Assembly: GCF_019443125.1 (NCBI RefSeq) | Contig: NZ_JAHYXK010000018.1 | Location: 25,768 to 89,767, forward strand | From: Pontibacter aydingkolensis | GTDB taxonomy: Bacteria > Bacteroidota > Bacteroidia > Cytophagales > Hymenobacteraceae | Direction: 5' to 3' | Length of the DNA stretch: 64,000 nt | Part shown: positions 43,737-52,823 of the stretch, one piece after another | Numbering within the stretch: position 1 is the first letter of the stretch | How the letters are laid out: each line of letters starts with the position of its first letter | The notes under the pieces: model-generated | What the model was told of the DNA's origin: nothing | Seen by the model: only the letters and a program-made list of their open reading frames with translations | Databases searched by the model: none | Position numbers and translations under genes: made by a program

Positions 43737-45848
43737 ATGGACCACGATAAGCACCAGCACCACCACGGAAAAAGTCAAAAGCTACAGGCCATTGAGCAGA
43801 AAGATAAGGTAACGGAGCAATTGGAGGAAAAGACACTGCATGGGCATGAGCACGCCATGCACGGCGACACCTCAGGCCACCCGCCGCATGGGGAGCATGG
43901 CCATGACCACCACCGCATGATGATCGAAGACTTCAAGAAAAGGTTCTGGATATCACTGGCTCTGTCGGTACCTGTTGTTATACTTAGCCCGATGGTGCAG
44001 CACATTCTGGGCTTTACGCTGGATGTGCCTTATGCTATGTACATTGCCTTTGTGCTTTCTTCTATCATCTACTTCTACGGTGGCTGGCCATTCCTCACCG
44101 GACTTTGGGAAGAAGTAAAAAAAGGCTCTCCTGGTATGATGACGCTGATCGGTGTAGCCATCACAGTAGCCTACCTCTACAGCACTGCCATCGTCTTTGG
44201 CCTGCCGGGTATGGACTTTTTCTGGGAGTTGGCCACGCTGATCGTCATTATGCTGCTGGGGCACTGGATCGAGATGAAGTCGGTATTGGGTGCTTCTAAA
44301 GCACTGGAACTGCTGGTGAGTATGATGCCCGCCGAGGCTATGCTGATACGAGATGGTGAGACAATGCGAGTGCGCATCGAGGACCTTCAAAAAGGTGATC
44401 TGATACTGGTGAAGCCGGGTGAAAAAGTTCCTGCCGATGGTGTGGTAGAAGACGGTGAAAGTCACCTGAACGAAAGCATGCTGACCGGTGAAAGCAAGCC
44501 AGTTAAGAAAAACAAAGGTGACAAAGTGATCGGCGGCTCTATCAACGGGAATGGTTCGCTGCGGGTGCGGGTAGAGTTTACCGGTAAGGAAAGTTACCTC
44601 AACAAGGTGATCACGCTGGTGCAGGAAGCGCAAAAGACCAAATCGGATACGCAGCGCCTGGCCGACCGTGCCGCAAAGTGGCTTACTTATATTGCGCTGA
44701 CAGCCGGCTTCGGCACGTTGGCTGTGTGGTTGCTGATGGGCCAGGAATTCGCTTTCGCCCTGGAACGTATGGTTACCGTTATGGTCATCTCCTGCCCGCA
44801 CGCGCTGGGCCTGGCTGTACCGCTGGTAGTGGCTATCTCTACGGCTGTTTCAGCAAACAACGGGCTGCTCATCCGCAACCGTACTGCCTTTGAAAACTCC
44901 CGTCTCATCACCACTATCATTTTCGACAAGACCGGCACCCTTACCCAGGGCTCACACGAGATCGCATCGGTGGTTACGTTTGACAATACCATGGATGAAC
45001 GGGAAATGCTGCGTTTAGCTGCCGGCGTGGAGCAGAACTCTGAACACTTTATCTCGCAAAGTATACTTAGAAGAGTAAAAGAAGAAGGGATAACGGTACC
45101 ACCTTCAGAAGCCTTCAATTACCTGCCTGGCAAAGGGCTTGAAGGTATTGTGGAAGGCAAGGACATAAAAGTGGTTGGGCCGAACTACATCAAAGAGTTT
45201 AACATAGCTGTTCCTTCCAGTGAAGCAGAAGAAGGCGTGGAAACAGTGGTTTATACATTGGTAAAAGGAAAGCCTGTTGGCTACATCACCATGCGCGATC
45301 AGATACGGGAAGAGTCGGCAGAGGCGATACGTGTGCTAAAGGAGAACGGCATCAAGAACCTGTTGCTCACAGGCGACAACGAGCGGGTAGCAAAAAGCGT
45401 GAGCGACAAGCTGCAGATGGATGGCTATCTGGCTAATGTACTGCCGCACCAGAAACAGGAAAAGGTAAAGGAGTTGCAGGCACAGGGCGAATTCGTTGCG
45501 ATGACCGGTGACGGCGTGAACGACGCCCCTGCGCTGGCGCAGGCCGATGTCGGTATAGCCGTGGGTTCCGGAACAGACGTAGCCGCAGAAACAGCCGATA
45601 TCATACTTGTAAACAGCAATCCGCAAGACATTGCCTCCCTTATACTATTTGGAAAGGCCACCTACCGCAAAATGATACAGAACCTGATCTGGGCCACCGG
45701 CTATAACGTAATTGCACTGCCGCTGGCTGCTGGTGTATTGTACCAGCAGGGTATCATGATATCTCCGGCAGTAGGAGCTGCACTGATGAGTTTAAGCACC
45801 GTGATCGTGGCCATAAACGCACAACTGCTGCGAAGACAGATAAAGTAA
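43737..45848 (+). CDS. copB: Copper-exporting P1B-type ATPase, CopB class (CPH motif)
   Basis: A 703-residue pump. The first 60 residues are His-rich (DHDKHQHHH, HGHEHAMHG, HGEHGHDHHR) in place of an HMA domain. Motifs: TGES (250-253), the membrane CPH at Cys353-Pro354-His355 (SCPHALGLAVPLV), phosphorylated Asp397 in DKTGTLT, HFIS in place of the usual HP dipeptide region, GDNERVAK and TGDGVNDAPALAQADVGIA. CPH with a His-rich tail places it in P1B-3 (CopB), which exports Cu or Ag from the cytoplasm. It is likely co-transcribed with the small gene upstream and the membrane protein 26 bases downstream. Confidence 0.93.
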   Translation: MDHDKHQHHHGKSQKLQAIEQKDKVTEQLEEKTLHGHEHAMHGDTSGHPPHGEHGHDHHRMMIEDFKKRFWISLALSVPVVILSPMVQHILGFTLDVPYAMYIAFVLSSIIYFYGGWPFLTGLWEEVKKGSPGMMTLIGVAITVAYLYSTAIVFGLPGMDFFWELATLIVIMLLGHWIEMKSVLGASKALELLVSMMPAEAMLIRDGETMRVRIEDLQKGDLILVKPGEKVPADGVVEDGESHLNESMLTGESKPVKKNKGDKVIGGSINGNGSLRVRVEFTGKESYLNKVITLVQEAQKTKSDTQRLADRAAKWLTYIALTAGFGTLAVWLLMGQEFAFALERMVTVMVISCPHALGLAVPLVVAISTAVSANNGLLIRNRTAFENSRLITTIIFDKTGTLTQGSHEIASVVTFDNTMDEREMLRLAAGVEQNSEHFISQSILRRVKEEGITVPPSEAFNYLPGKGLEGIVEGKDIKVVGPNYIKEFNIAVPSSEAEEGVETVVYTLVKGKPVGYITMRDQIREESAEAIRVLKENGIKNLLLTGDNERVAKSVSDKLQMDGYLANVLPHQKQEKVKELQAQGEFVAMTGDGVNDAPALAQADVGIAVGSGTDVAAETADIILVNSNPQDIASLILFGKATYRKMIQNLIWATGYNVIALPLAAGVLYQQGIMISPAVGAALMSLSTVIVAINAQLLRRQIK

Positions 45849-45874
45849 ATTCCGGACACATAAATAAGCTGCTC

Positions 45875-46345
45875 ATGGAGAAGAAACACACTGCCAGCAT
45901 CCGGGAAAGCCTAAGGGTAAGCGGCTTTGTGCTTGTAGTTGGATTCCTGCTGAACCTGATCTGGGAGAATGCCCAGGCACCACTTTACTTCGAATACAAA
46001 GGATTTTACAGTCATTTTATGATATGCTTTGTTGCCGCTGTGGTTGACGCGCTGGTCATCCTGCTGCTTTACCTGTTGTTTGCGCTCTTTATGCATAACC
46101 TCTACTGGCCTTTGCATGCTGGTGTGGGTCAATACTTTCTCCTCGTGTTTATCGGAGGGGTGATGGCTGTTTGGTTCGAGCGGTGGGCTTTCGTAAACAG
46201 GCAGTGGTCCTATAGGCAGGCTATGCCCATTGTCCCCATACTGGACATAGGATTACTCCCTCTGCTACAGTTAATGATTCTTCCGCTTCTGTCGATCTGG
46301 ATAAGCACGCACCTTGCCCTGAAAAGACAACACTACAAAGTATAA
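45875..46345 (+). CDS. Small multi-pass membrane protein of unknown function
   Basis: A 156-residue protein with four to five hydrophobic helices. Polar residues inside or near the helices stand out: LIWENAQAPLYFEYKG, MHNLYWPLHAGVGQYF, VWFERWAFVNRQWSYRQAMPIVPILDIGLLPLLQL. I do not recognise a named family. It starts 26 bases after copB, so it is probably in the same transcript and may assist metal export or respond to it; this is inference from position only. Confidence 0.75.
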   Translation: MEKKHTASIRESLRVSGFVLVVGFLLNLIWENAQAPLYFEYKGFYSHFMICFVAAVVDALVILLLYLLFALFMHNLYWPLHAGVGQYFLLVFIGGVMAVWFERWAFVNRQWSYRQAMPIVPILDIGLLPLLQLMILPLLSIWISTHLALKRQHYKV

Positions 46346-46419
46346 AATAGACAATACATCAAGGCAAACGTACAACTAATCATAAACTGAATCCAAACCA
46401 ATTCTTAACCTTTACCACT

Positions 46420-46875
46420 ATGAAAAACTTATTATTCGCAACTACGGCTTTTTTACTATTAGTTTCAACAGGCTGCCAGCGTACTGATGATGCACGGGTA
46501 ATGCTCCATGATAAGAATGAACGACGTGAAGTGTACGCTACTATACTTGATAATGAGGAGATGCGCAACGAGATGATGGATATGATGGGTGAACGGAACA
46601 TGAGTGGCCCCATGGGACGAGGCGGCATGATGCAGGGAGGTGGCATGATGGGAGATACAATGCGTATGGGTGGCATGAACAGGCAACAGATGCAGGTCCG
46701 AATGCAGGAAATGATGGCACAATGCGAAACCGACACAGCTGCCTGTAACATGATGGCGCAAATGATGATGCAACACCGTGGTATGATGGGAAACATGATG
46801 CAGCGCATGCAGCAGCGTGGAATGGTAGACTCTGACTGCTATCAGCAGATGATGAATAACATGAAAACAAAGTAA
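46420..46875 (+). CDS. Met-rich small lipoprotein
   Basis: A 151-residue protein with a lipoprotein signal ending LLLVSTGC. Roughly a fifth of the mature part is methionine, in strings such as NEMMDMMGERNMSGPMGRGGMMQGGGMMGDTMRMGGMNRQQ and NMMAQMMMQHRGMMGNMMQRM. Met clusters of this sort bind Cu(I) or Ag(I) in the periplasm. The helical DARVMLHDKNERREVYATILDNEEMRNEMMD block recurs in related Bacteroidota proteins. It forms a pair with the DUF305 gene 22 bases downstream. Confidence 0.8.
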   Translation: MKNLLFATTAFLLLVSTGCQRTDDARVMLHDKNERREVYATILDNEEMRNEMMDMMGERNMSGPMGRGGMMQGGGMMGDTMRMGGMNRQQMQVRMQEMMAQCETDTAACNMMAQMMMQHRGMMGNMMQRMQQRGMVDSDCYQQMMNNMKTK

Positions 46876-46897
46876 ACCAGTTTACACTAAAAAAATT

Positions 46898-47593
46898 ATG
46901 AAAAATCCACTTAACCAGGTAAGCTTTAACGCTCTTATTGCAGGAGCAATATTGCTCTTCGCAGCATGTGCGCAGGAAAGTACCACAACCGACAGTACCA
47001 CATCTGAGATGGCAGTAGAAGATCACGCGCAGCACGACATGAAGCAAGGCGAGATTAGCGGTATGATGGGGCACATGCACAAACACATGCAGGAAATACA
47101 CGATATGAAAATGACAGGCGACCCTGACTATGACTTTGCTCAAATGATGACCATGCACCACCAGGCCTCAATCCGTATGTCTGAAGAGGAAATCGCCCAA
47201 GGCACAGACAACGAACTGAAAAAAATAGCAAAAAATACCATCAGCTCAAGAACAGCTGACATACAAAAGCTACAAAATTTTCAGAGAACACATGAGCCTG
47301 ATACAGCGGAAGCCGCATCGACCATGGGAATGAAGGAGCACATGAACAAGCGCATGGCAGAAATGGGTGGCATGAATAAGATGGACAAGAAGGAAATGAG
47401 CAGTATGAGTCCCGATCAAAGGTATGCTCAGATGATGACCATGCACCATCGACATGCCAACGAAATGGCAAAGGAATTTCTAGAACAGGGGAAAATCCAG
47501 ACAATGCGAGCAATGGCGCAGCAGATGATTGTTGAGCAGGAAAAAGAGATAAGGGAACTACAGGCATGGCTGAAGCAGAACCCGAAGCAATAG
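46898..47593 (+). CDS. DUF305-type Met/His-rich lipoprotein (CopM-like)
   Basis: A 231-residue lipoprotein (signal ending LFAACAQES). It contains two copies of the DUF305 signature: DYDFAQMMTMHHQASIRMSEEEIAQGTDNELKKIAKNTIS and QRYAQMMTMHHRHANEMAKEFLEQGKIQTMRAMAQQMI, each with QMMTMHH as the presumed metal site. Met/His-rich linkers (MMGHMHKHMQEIHDMKM, MKEHMNKRMAEMGGMNKM) separate them. Cyanobacterial CopM, a relative, binds copper in the periplasm. Being downstream of CopB and a Met-rich lipoprotein, it most likely buffers or hands on copper outside the inner membrane. Confidence 0.88.
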   Translation: MKNPLNQVSFNALIAGAILLFAACAQESTTTDSTTSEMAVEDHAQHDMKQGEISGMMGHMHKHMQEIHDMKMTGDPDYDFAQMMTMHHQASIRMSEEEIAQGTDNELKKIAKNTISSRTADIQKLQNFQRTHEPDTAEAASTMGMKEHMNKRMAEMGGMNKMDKKEMSSMSPDQRYAQMMTMHHRHANEMAKEFLEQGKIQTMRAMAQQMIVEQEKEIRELQAWLKQNPKQ

Positions 47594-47756
47594 TTTTTTA
47601 CCCTTACGTATGAAACCAGGTCAGCAACTCATTACCGGCCTGTTTTTATACTTTAATGGAATCCTGTATCTCAGGCAGCTGTCAAAAGTACCCTTTATGC
47701 AGGCTACTATTACTTTTCGTAAGCACTTAATAATCCTTAACCCTTACTTATAAAGT

Positions 47757-48828
47757 ATGAAACCCGAAAACCTGGGATATAACGAGGCGCTTGAAAAGTA
47801 TAGGCTTGAACATAACCTGAGCGGCTTTGAGGCAGGAAGAGTGGTGACAGAACACAAAGAACGCTAGATCGTCAGAACTGCTGAAGCAGAACTGGAAGCC
47901 GAGATAACCGGCCATATGCGCTTTACAGCCAAAGGCCGAGAGGATTTCCCGGCTGCGGGAGATTGGGTTGCGATTTCTCCCTACGATACCGGCCTTTCCA
48001 TCATCCATGCTATATTACCCAGATTATCCACTATAAAACGGCAGGCAGTTAGCAGTTCAGGCGAGGTGCAGATCATCGCTACCAACATCGACTTTGCCTT
48101 CCTTGTGCAAGCCGTTGACCGCGATTTTAACGTGAACAGGCAGGAGCGCTATCTTACCATCTGCCACGCTTCTAAAGTACAGCCGGTAATTGTACTTACA
48201 AAGACAGACCTGATCGACTCTACACGCTTAGCAGAGATCATCCAAAGTATAAAGGCACGCATAAAAGAGACTCCTATTAGTGGCCGTGAACAACGAGACG
48301 CAGAGCGGCTTTGAGGAGTTGAAGGCATTTATAAGGAAAGGCAAGACTTACTGTATGCTGGGCTCATCGGGTGTAGGTAAATCTTCGTTGCTGAATAACC
48401 TTTCGGGCTGGGCTGTTATGCATACGGACGCCATCAGCAGGAGCATCAGCAAAGGAAGGCACGTGACCAGCCACCGGGAGCTGGTGATATTGGAGCATGG
48501 CGGAATACTCATCGACAACCCGGGAATGCGGGAAGTAGGTACAGCCGATACATCCGGAGGACTGGAAGCCACGTTCGACGTAATTGTCAGGCTGGTACAG
48601 GAGTTCAAGTATAAAGACTGCACCCACACCACTGAAGCAGGCTGCGCAGTGATGGCAGCCGTAGAAACCGGTGAATTAGACAGAGCCTCCTACGAGAACT
48701 ACCTCAAAATGGAACGCGAAAAAGCTCGCTTCGTAACAACAGTGTCAGAGCGCAGGAAGAAAGACAAAGCATTTGGTAAGATGATCCGGAATGTAAAAAA
48801 AGATATCAAAAAAAGAGAAGATCAGTAA
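47757..48828 (+). pseudogene. rsgA: Broken rsgA-like (circularly permuted GTPase) gene
   Basis: The reading sense starts at ATG 47757 (MKPENLGYNEALEKYRLEHNLSGFEAGRV). It hits TAG at 47865-47867 where related proteins carry Tyr (HKER-stop-IVRT), continues in the same frame through the OB-fold and G4 motif (VIVLTKTDLID), then shifts frame at about 48279. There one extra A, if removed, joins TPI to VAVNNETQSGFEEL. The second part holds the P-loop GSSGVGKSSLLNNL, the G3 motif IDNPGMREVG and a zinc-type Cys/His tail (CTHTTEAGCAV). RsgA releases assembly factors from the 30S subunit. This longer type is usually a second copy, so loss may be tolerated. Two separate lesions argue for real decay. Confidence 0.85.
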
Positions 48829-48878
48829 GCAATTCAATAGCATTGCCTGAAATCCGGCTAGTAATCATAACAGCACCT

Positions 48879-49895
48879 ATGAAATACATTTATCTTGTAA
48901 CCGGTATCCTTCTTTTCTTAGTTGTAATTGTGGACATCATCAAGACAACCTTTACATCAAAAGGAGGCGGACCGGTCACGACAATGCTCTCTCATAGTAT
49001 CTGGAGGGTGTTTTTTATACTTTCCGGTAAAAAAGGTAATTCTATCCTACTCTCTTACGCGGGTACAGCCATACTTATAGCTGTGCTTTTGTCGTGGGTG
49101 GCAGGTATGTGGATAGGCCTTCTGCTGATGCTGCTTTCAGACCCGGACTCGGTTGTAAACAGCACTACGCGGGCCAGTACAGATTTCCTGGAGAAGCTAT
49201 ACTATGCCGGGTTTACATTGTCTACACTTGGTGTCGGGGATTATAATGCTTCTACAAATCTGTGGCGTGTTGTTACCAGCGTGGCAGCTTTCTCCGGACT
49301 GGCTTTTATCACGGCCTCTATTACATACTTTGTGCCTGTATTGCAGGCAGTGGGGCTACAAAGCAAGCTAAGCCTGTACATACACAGCATGGGCTTAACC
49401 CCGCAAAAGATTCTCAAAAACGGCTGGAACGGTGAAGACTTTTCTTCCTTTTCGGAGAATGTAGCTGATGTTTGCCAGATGCTGATGCAGCACATCATGC
49501 ACCACCACTCCTATCCTGTCATACATTATTTTAACAATAATGAGCCTAAGCTGGCAGTATCTCCGGCTATTGTAACACTAGCAGAAGTATATCACCTGTT
49601 AAAGTGTGCCATCCCTCCGCACAAATGTATAGACAAGGTTAAAATGTCGATGCTGCAAACCACCATTGACTCCTACATCAATGTAATTAAAAGTGATTTC
49701 CTGGAAAATGGTAGTCCTGAGGCAAATGCACCCATTCCAGACCTTCAGGAGCTAAGGACTGAGGGCATACCTCTGCAGGATGAGACGCTCTTTAGAAAGG
49801 TAATACTGGAGGAAGTACATGATCGTAGGAAACTCCTTACGCGTATGTTGGAAACCGATGGCTGGTCGTGGAAACAGGTCTACGGAGAAGTGTAA
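48879..49895 (+). CDS. Two-transmembrane potassium-channel-like protein
   Basis: ATG at 48879 (MKYIYLVTGILLFLVVIVDIIKTTF) fits a first helix directly; the frame from 48843 adds 12 residues. The 338-residue product has helices at the N-terminus and around 60-85, then a pore region with the filter-like TLGVGDYNASTN, where K+ channels have TxGYGD, and a last helix (VAAFSGLAFITASITYFVPVL). The C-terminal 180 residues are cytosolic and helical, with HHIMHHHSYPVIHYF. Ion channel 2-type proteins like this are probably K+ or general cation pores; Val for Tyr in the filter leaves selectivity uncertain. Confidence 0.8.
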   Translation: MKYIYLVTGILLFLVVIVDIIKTTFTSKGGGPVTTMLSHSIWRVFFILSGKKGNSILLSYAGTAILIAVLLSWVAGMWIGLLLMLLSDPDSVVNSTTRASTDFLEKLYYAGFTLSTLGVGDYNASTNLWRVVTSVAAFSGLAFITASITYFVPVLQAVGLQSKLSLYIHSMGLTPQKILKNGWNGEDFSSFSENVADVCQMLMQHIMHHHSYPVIHYFNNNEPKLAVSPAIVTLAEVYHLLKCAIPPHKCIDKVKMSMLQTTIDSYINVIKSDFLENGSPEANAPIPDLQELRTEGIPLQDETLFRKVILEEVHDRRKLLTRMLETDGWSWKQVYGEV

Positions 49896-49913
49896 GTTAT
49901 ACTTTCAGCTGCT

Positions 49914-50723
49914 CTAATTTGCCTTAAGCGTACGCTTTTTCACTTTTCTGACAGACGGAGAAGAAACAAAGTATAGCACGAATCCTGACAACACAGTAAA
50001 CAAGCCAAAAATGGAGAAAGCCCTTAACAGGATGTTCCCAAAGTTATCCCTGCCCTGGTAATCCATGGTATGCAGCATCCAGAAGAAATCGAAAACCCGC
50101 CATTGGTTATGCCGGATAGACTGAAAAGTACCCAGTTCTGCGGAAACGTAGGCCGTGCAGTTGTCGGGCTGGCTAAAGGTAACAGCCCAGGCGGGTAAGG
50201 GCTTGCCCCGGTACTCATGGTGCGAACCAACTTCCGTCAGGTACTCTACCTTCTCAACCTTTATCGGATCTGCCATCTGGGCTCTGGCAACATTTACAGC
50301 CTCTTTTTCAGTTAAGGCAGAAACAAGCTGCCCTGTTTCGGCATTAGCCAGCTGTACTTTCACGTTAGACGATTGGGCTGGCATGTGTCCGTCTTCATTA
50401 TGCGCAGAGTGATCCATCTCACCAGAGAAATAACGCACCTGGTAAGCAGGCATGCCGTTTATATCTATAAGTTGCACAGCCAGTACAGAGTCTACTTGCT
50501 TAGTATCTTTTATACTTTCCAGTACCACATGAGGCGACACTAAATTCAAGGAAGCCGGGAAATGCCTTTTCTCTTTGCGAAGGTGGTCACCGTGTACTTC
50601 ATCAATATCGTTCCAGCTAAAGTATAGTCCTCCAACGGTCCAGAACAGGAATTGAACACCAAGTATAAGCCCCAGGTAGCGGTGCGATTTTCGGATATAG
50701 TAGTGTTTACTTTTCAGCTTCAT
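49914..50723 (-). CDS. PepSY domain membrane protein
   Basis: A 269-residue protein with an N-terminal helix (YLGLILGVQFLFWTVGGLYFSW), a periplasmic part and a C-terminal helix (FGNILLRAFSIFGLFTVLSGFVLYFV). It belongs to the PepSY-associated family: RKSHRYLGLILG at the start, SALTEKEAVNVARAQM in the PepSY part and FFWMLHTMDYQGRDNFGN before the last helix. The His-containing DHSAHNEDGHMPAQ loop may bind metal. Family members are found with iron or copper uptake and ferric reductases, but the function here is not known. It is convergent with the channel gene. Confidence 0.82.
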   Translation of the reverse strand: MKLKSKHYYIRKSHRYLGLILGVQFLFWTVGGLYFSWNDIDEVHGDHLRKEKRHFPASLNLVSPHVVLESIKDTKQVDSVLAVQLIDINGMPAYQVRYFSGEMDHSAHNEDGHMPAQSSNVKVQLANAETGQLVSALTEKEAVNVARAQMADPIKVEKVEYLTEVGSHHEYRGKPLPAWAVTFSQPDNCTAYVSAELGTFQSIRHNQWRVFDFFWMLHTMDYQGRDNFGNILLRAFSIFGLFTVLSGFVLYFVSSPSVRKVKKRTLKAN

Positions 50724-50808
50724 AAAGCTAATATAAGTATAAAATCAAAAGCGTCTAACAAAACTTGTTTACCAGTTATACTTTCTTACCCTGAGGCAGG
50801 GTTTATAC

Positions 50809-51111
50809 TTAATCTAACTCGAAACTAACCATTGCTGAAAATGATGTGTCAATTTTATCTGCTTCTACTTTAACTGAGAGGTGGTCATAAAAAACAAAAC
50901 GCTTCTCTATTACTACTGAATTATCCTTCTCCACATCCAACATCTGATTGTAGATAGGTATATCCTTCTCATCAAGTACAAGTAGGCTAAGCTTAGTATC
51001 TTTTTCCGGCATCTTTGTGATGTGAATACTTTTTAAATTGATGCTTCTTGTTTTTTCGTTACCCTCGATGCGAAAGGCTGAATTATGCTGGTTAAGGTTA
51101 ACTGCTTCCAT
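50809..51111 (-). CDS. Hypothetical 100-residue protein
   Basis: A 100-residue soluble protein without a signal peptide or membrane helix. It is rich in Lys, Asp and hydrophobic beta-strand patterns (KDTKLSLLVLDEKDIPIYNQMLDVEKDNSVVIEKRFVFYDHLSVKVEADKIDTSFSAMVSFEL), which suggests a small beta-sandwich. I do not recognise a family. Codon use looks like a real gene. It stands alone, 85 bases upstream of the PepSY gene on the same strand. Confidence 0.6.
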   Translation of the reverse strand: MEAVNLNQHNSAFRIEGNEKTRSINLKSIHITKMPEKDTKLSLLVLDEKDIPIYNQMLDVEKDNSVVIEKRFVFYDHLSVKVEADKIDTSFSAMVSFELD

Positions 51112-51468
51112 AGGCTGAGACTTAAACTATACTTTTAAAGGCAACGCTATAGCGTTACTCCTACCTACTATACTTTACCTGTGTGATGATAAGTTATACT
51201 TGCGCTTTTAATTTCCCCTCCAAAGGCAAAAAAATAAATATCTTTTGCGGTAAGCATTAAGACTGTCTTCCTATGAGGTGCATCTACTTTGCGCCAATTG
51301 AAGCGCACAAATTAAAGGTTAAGCCAACGGTTAAGTGAATTGATACTATAAAACAATCTTCTAAAACACAGAGTTATTCATTATAACATATAAACATGTC
51401 AGGCACCATGTATAGACCTCATACTTCGCATATACGTTTACAAGGCTGGCAACATAAAACGAGTCACT
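51112..51468. other. Divergent intergenic region rich in TATACTT heptamers
   Basis: About 360 bases between a hypothetical gene on the minus strand and the sugar dehydrogenase gene. Three TATACTT heptamers lie within 75 bases (near 51130, 51168 and 51195), together with the palindrome AACGCTATAGCGTT (about 51145). It must hold both promoters. No coding region is seen. Confidence 0.4.
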
Positions 51469-52740
51469 ATGAAAGAACTGAACAAACTCCTCTATGCAGC
51501 AATACTATCAGCTGTAACTTTAACATCGTGCAACCAAAATGCAGCTACACAGGAAGGTAATACACAAGACCAACCCCCACAGGGCACAGCCCAGACAGAC
51601 TGTGAACCAATCGAGACCAGGGAGCCTAATGTACCGGAACAAGAGCCAACTTTTGAAGGCCAGACAAGAGCCTGCGCCATTACATCAGACGTAAACTTTA
51701 ATGTAACAGTGCTGGCAAAAGGACTGGATCAACCCTGGGCCGTTGAGCCCATGCCAAACGGTGATTTGCTAATAACGGAGAAGCCGGGCCGCATACGTAT
51801 TGTATCTGCTGCAGGAGAAGCTGGTCAACCTATTTCCGGTGTTCCTAAAGTAGACGACCGCGGGCAGGGCGGTTTGCTTGACGTGGCCCTTAGCCCCAAC
51901 TTCGAATCAGATAACACCATTTACTGGAGTTATTCTGAGCCTCGCGGTAAAGGCAATGCCACCAGTGTTGCGAAAGGGGTGTTATCTCAGGACCGCAGAA
52001 GCCTGAGTCAGGTTAAAGTGATCTTTCAGGCAAAGCCTGGCTATAACGGTACGATGCACTTTGGATCGCGGCTGGCATTCGGCCCCGATGGTATGCTGTA
52101 CATAACGCTGGGCGAACGCTCGGATAAAGAGATACGGCCACAGGCACAGCAAATGGACAGCCATATGGGTAAGACCATTCGCATTGCACCTGATGGCTCT
52201 GTACCTGACGATAACCCTTTCGTAGGACAAGCCGGTGCACTTCCGGAAATCTGGACAGTTGGTCACCGCAACGTGCAGTCAGCTGCTTTTGATGCTGATG
52301 GAAAATACTGGATTGTAGATCACGGACCTCAGGGTGGAGATGAACTAAACCTGGTTGAGAAAGGAAAGAACTATGGCTGGCCCCTGGTAACTTTCGGCGA
52401 AGAATATTCCGGCAACCCCGTACCGAATGCAGTTACCACCCGAGAGGGTTTTGTTGATCCGGTCTATTACTGGGATCCGGTAATTGCCCCATCCGGTGCA
52501 CAATTCTACACCGGAGATGCCTTCCCGGAATGGCGTGGCAACCTGTTTGTTGGTGCACTTAAGGACCAAAGGCTGGTGCGCTTACGAATAGAAAACGGCC
52601 GCGTAACCGGCGAAGAACATCTGCTTGCTGACCGGGGCAAACGTATTCGCGATGTACGGCAAGGCCCCGACGGTGCACTCTATATCGTTACCGACAGCTC
52701 TAATGGTGAACTCTGGAAAATAACACCTGCCAGCAGGTAA
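51469..52740 (+). CDS. PQQ-dependent sugar dehydrogenase (soluble aldose/Hhip-like), lipoprotein
   Basis: A 423-residue protein with a lipoprotein signal ending VTLTSC and a Gln/Pro-rich linker. The beta-propeller follows the soluble glucose dehydrogenase pattern: LAKGLDQPWAVEPMPNGDLLITEKPGRIRIV, DDRGQGGLLDVALSPNFESDNTIYWSYSE, MHFGSRLAFGPDGMLYITLGERSD, TVGHRNVQSAAFDADGKYWIVDHGPQGGDELNLVEKGKNYGWPLVTFGEEY and RIRDVRQGPDGALYIVTDSSNGELWKI. The His of GHRN and residues of DHGPQGGDE are expected to bind PQQ and Ca2+. The family oxidises aldoses at the outer face of the membrane. A strong terminator follows. Confidence 0.92.
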   Translation: MKELNKLLYAAILSAVTLTSCNQNAATQEGNTQDQPPQGTAQTDCEPIETREPNVPEQEPTFEGQTRACAITSDVNFNVTVLAKGLDQPWAVEPMPNGDLLITEKPGRIRIVSAAGEAGQPISGVPKVDDRGQGGLLDVALSPNFESDNTIYWSYSEPRGKGNATSVAKGVLSQDRRSLSQVKVIFQAKPGYNGTMHFGSRLAFGPDGMLYITLGERSDKEIRPQAQQMDSHMGKTIRIAPDGSVPDDNPFVGQAGALPEIWTVGHRNVQSAAFDADGKYWIVDHGPQGGDELNLVEKGKNYGWPLVTFGEEYSGNPVPNAVTTREGFVDPVYYWDPVIAPSGAQFYTGDAFPEWRGNLFVGALKDQRLVRLRIENGRVTGEEHLLADRGKRIRDVRQGPDGALYIVTDSSNGELWKITPASR

Positions 52741-52768
52741 GTGAAGAAAAGTGCCAGCAGAAAAACAA

Positions 52769-52806
52769 GAAAGCCTCTCCTGTATACAGGAGAGGCTTTC
52801 TTGTAT
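52769..52806. terminator. Bidirectional rho-independent terminator
   Basis: A 14-base stem (52769-52782 with 52787-52800; GAAAGCCTCTCC on the left arm) closes a TATA loop and is followed by TTGT. It lies between the convergent sugar dehydrogenase and YceI genes. Confidence 0.92.
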
Positions 52807-52823
52807 AAGATTAAGGTTTAAAA

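Noticed and set aside
43953..44801. 282-codon minus-strand frame opposite copB
   Set aside because: It is His/Gln/Arg-rich in the way expected of an antisense reading of a membrane-pump gene, and copB motifs on the plus strand are unmistakable.
47610..47750. Short plus-strand frame (MKPGQQLITG...) between the DUF305 gene and the rsgA remnant
   Set aside because: It has under 50 codons, no conserved pattern and AT-rich composition; not enough support.
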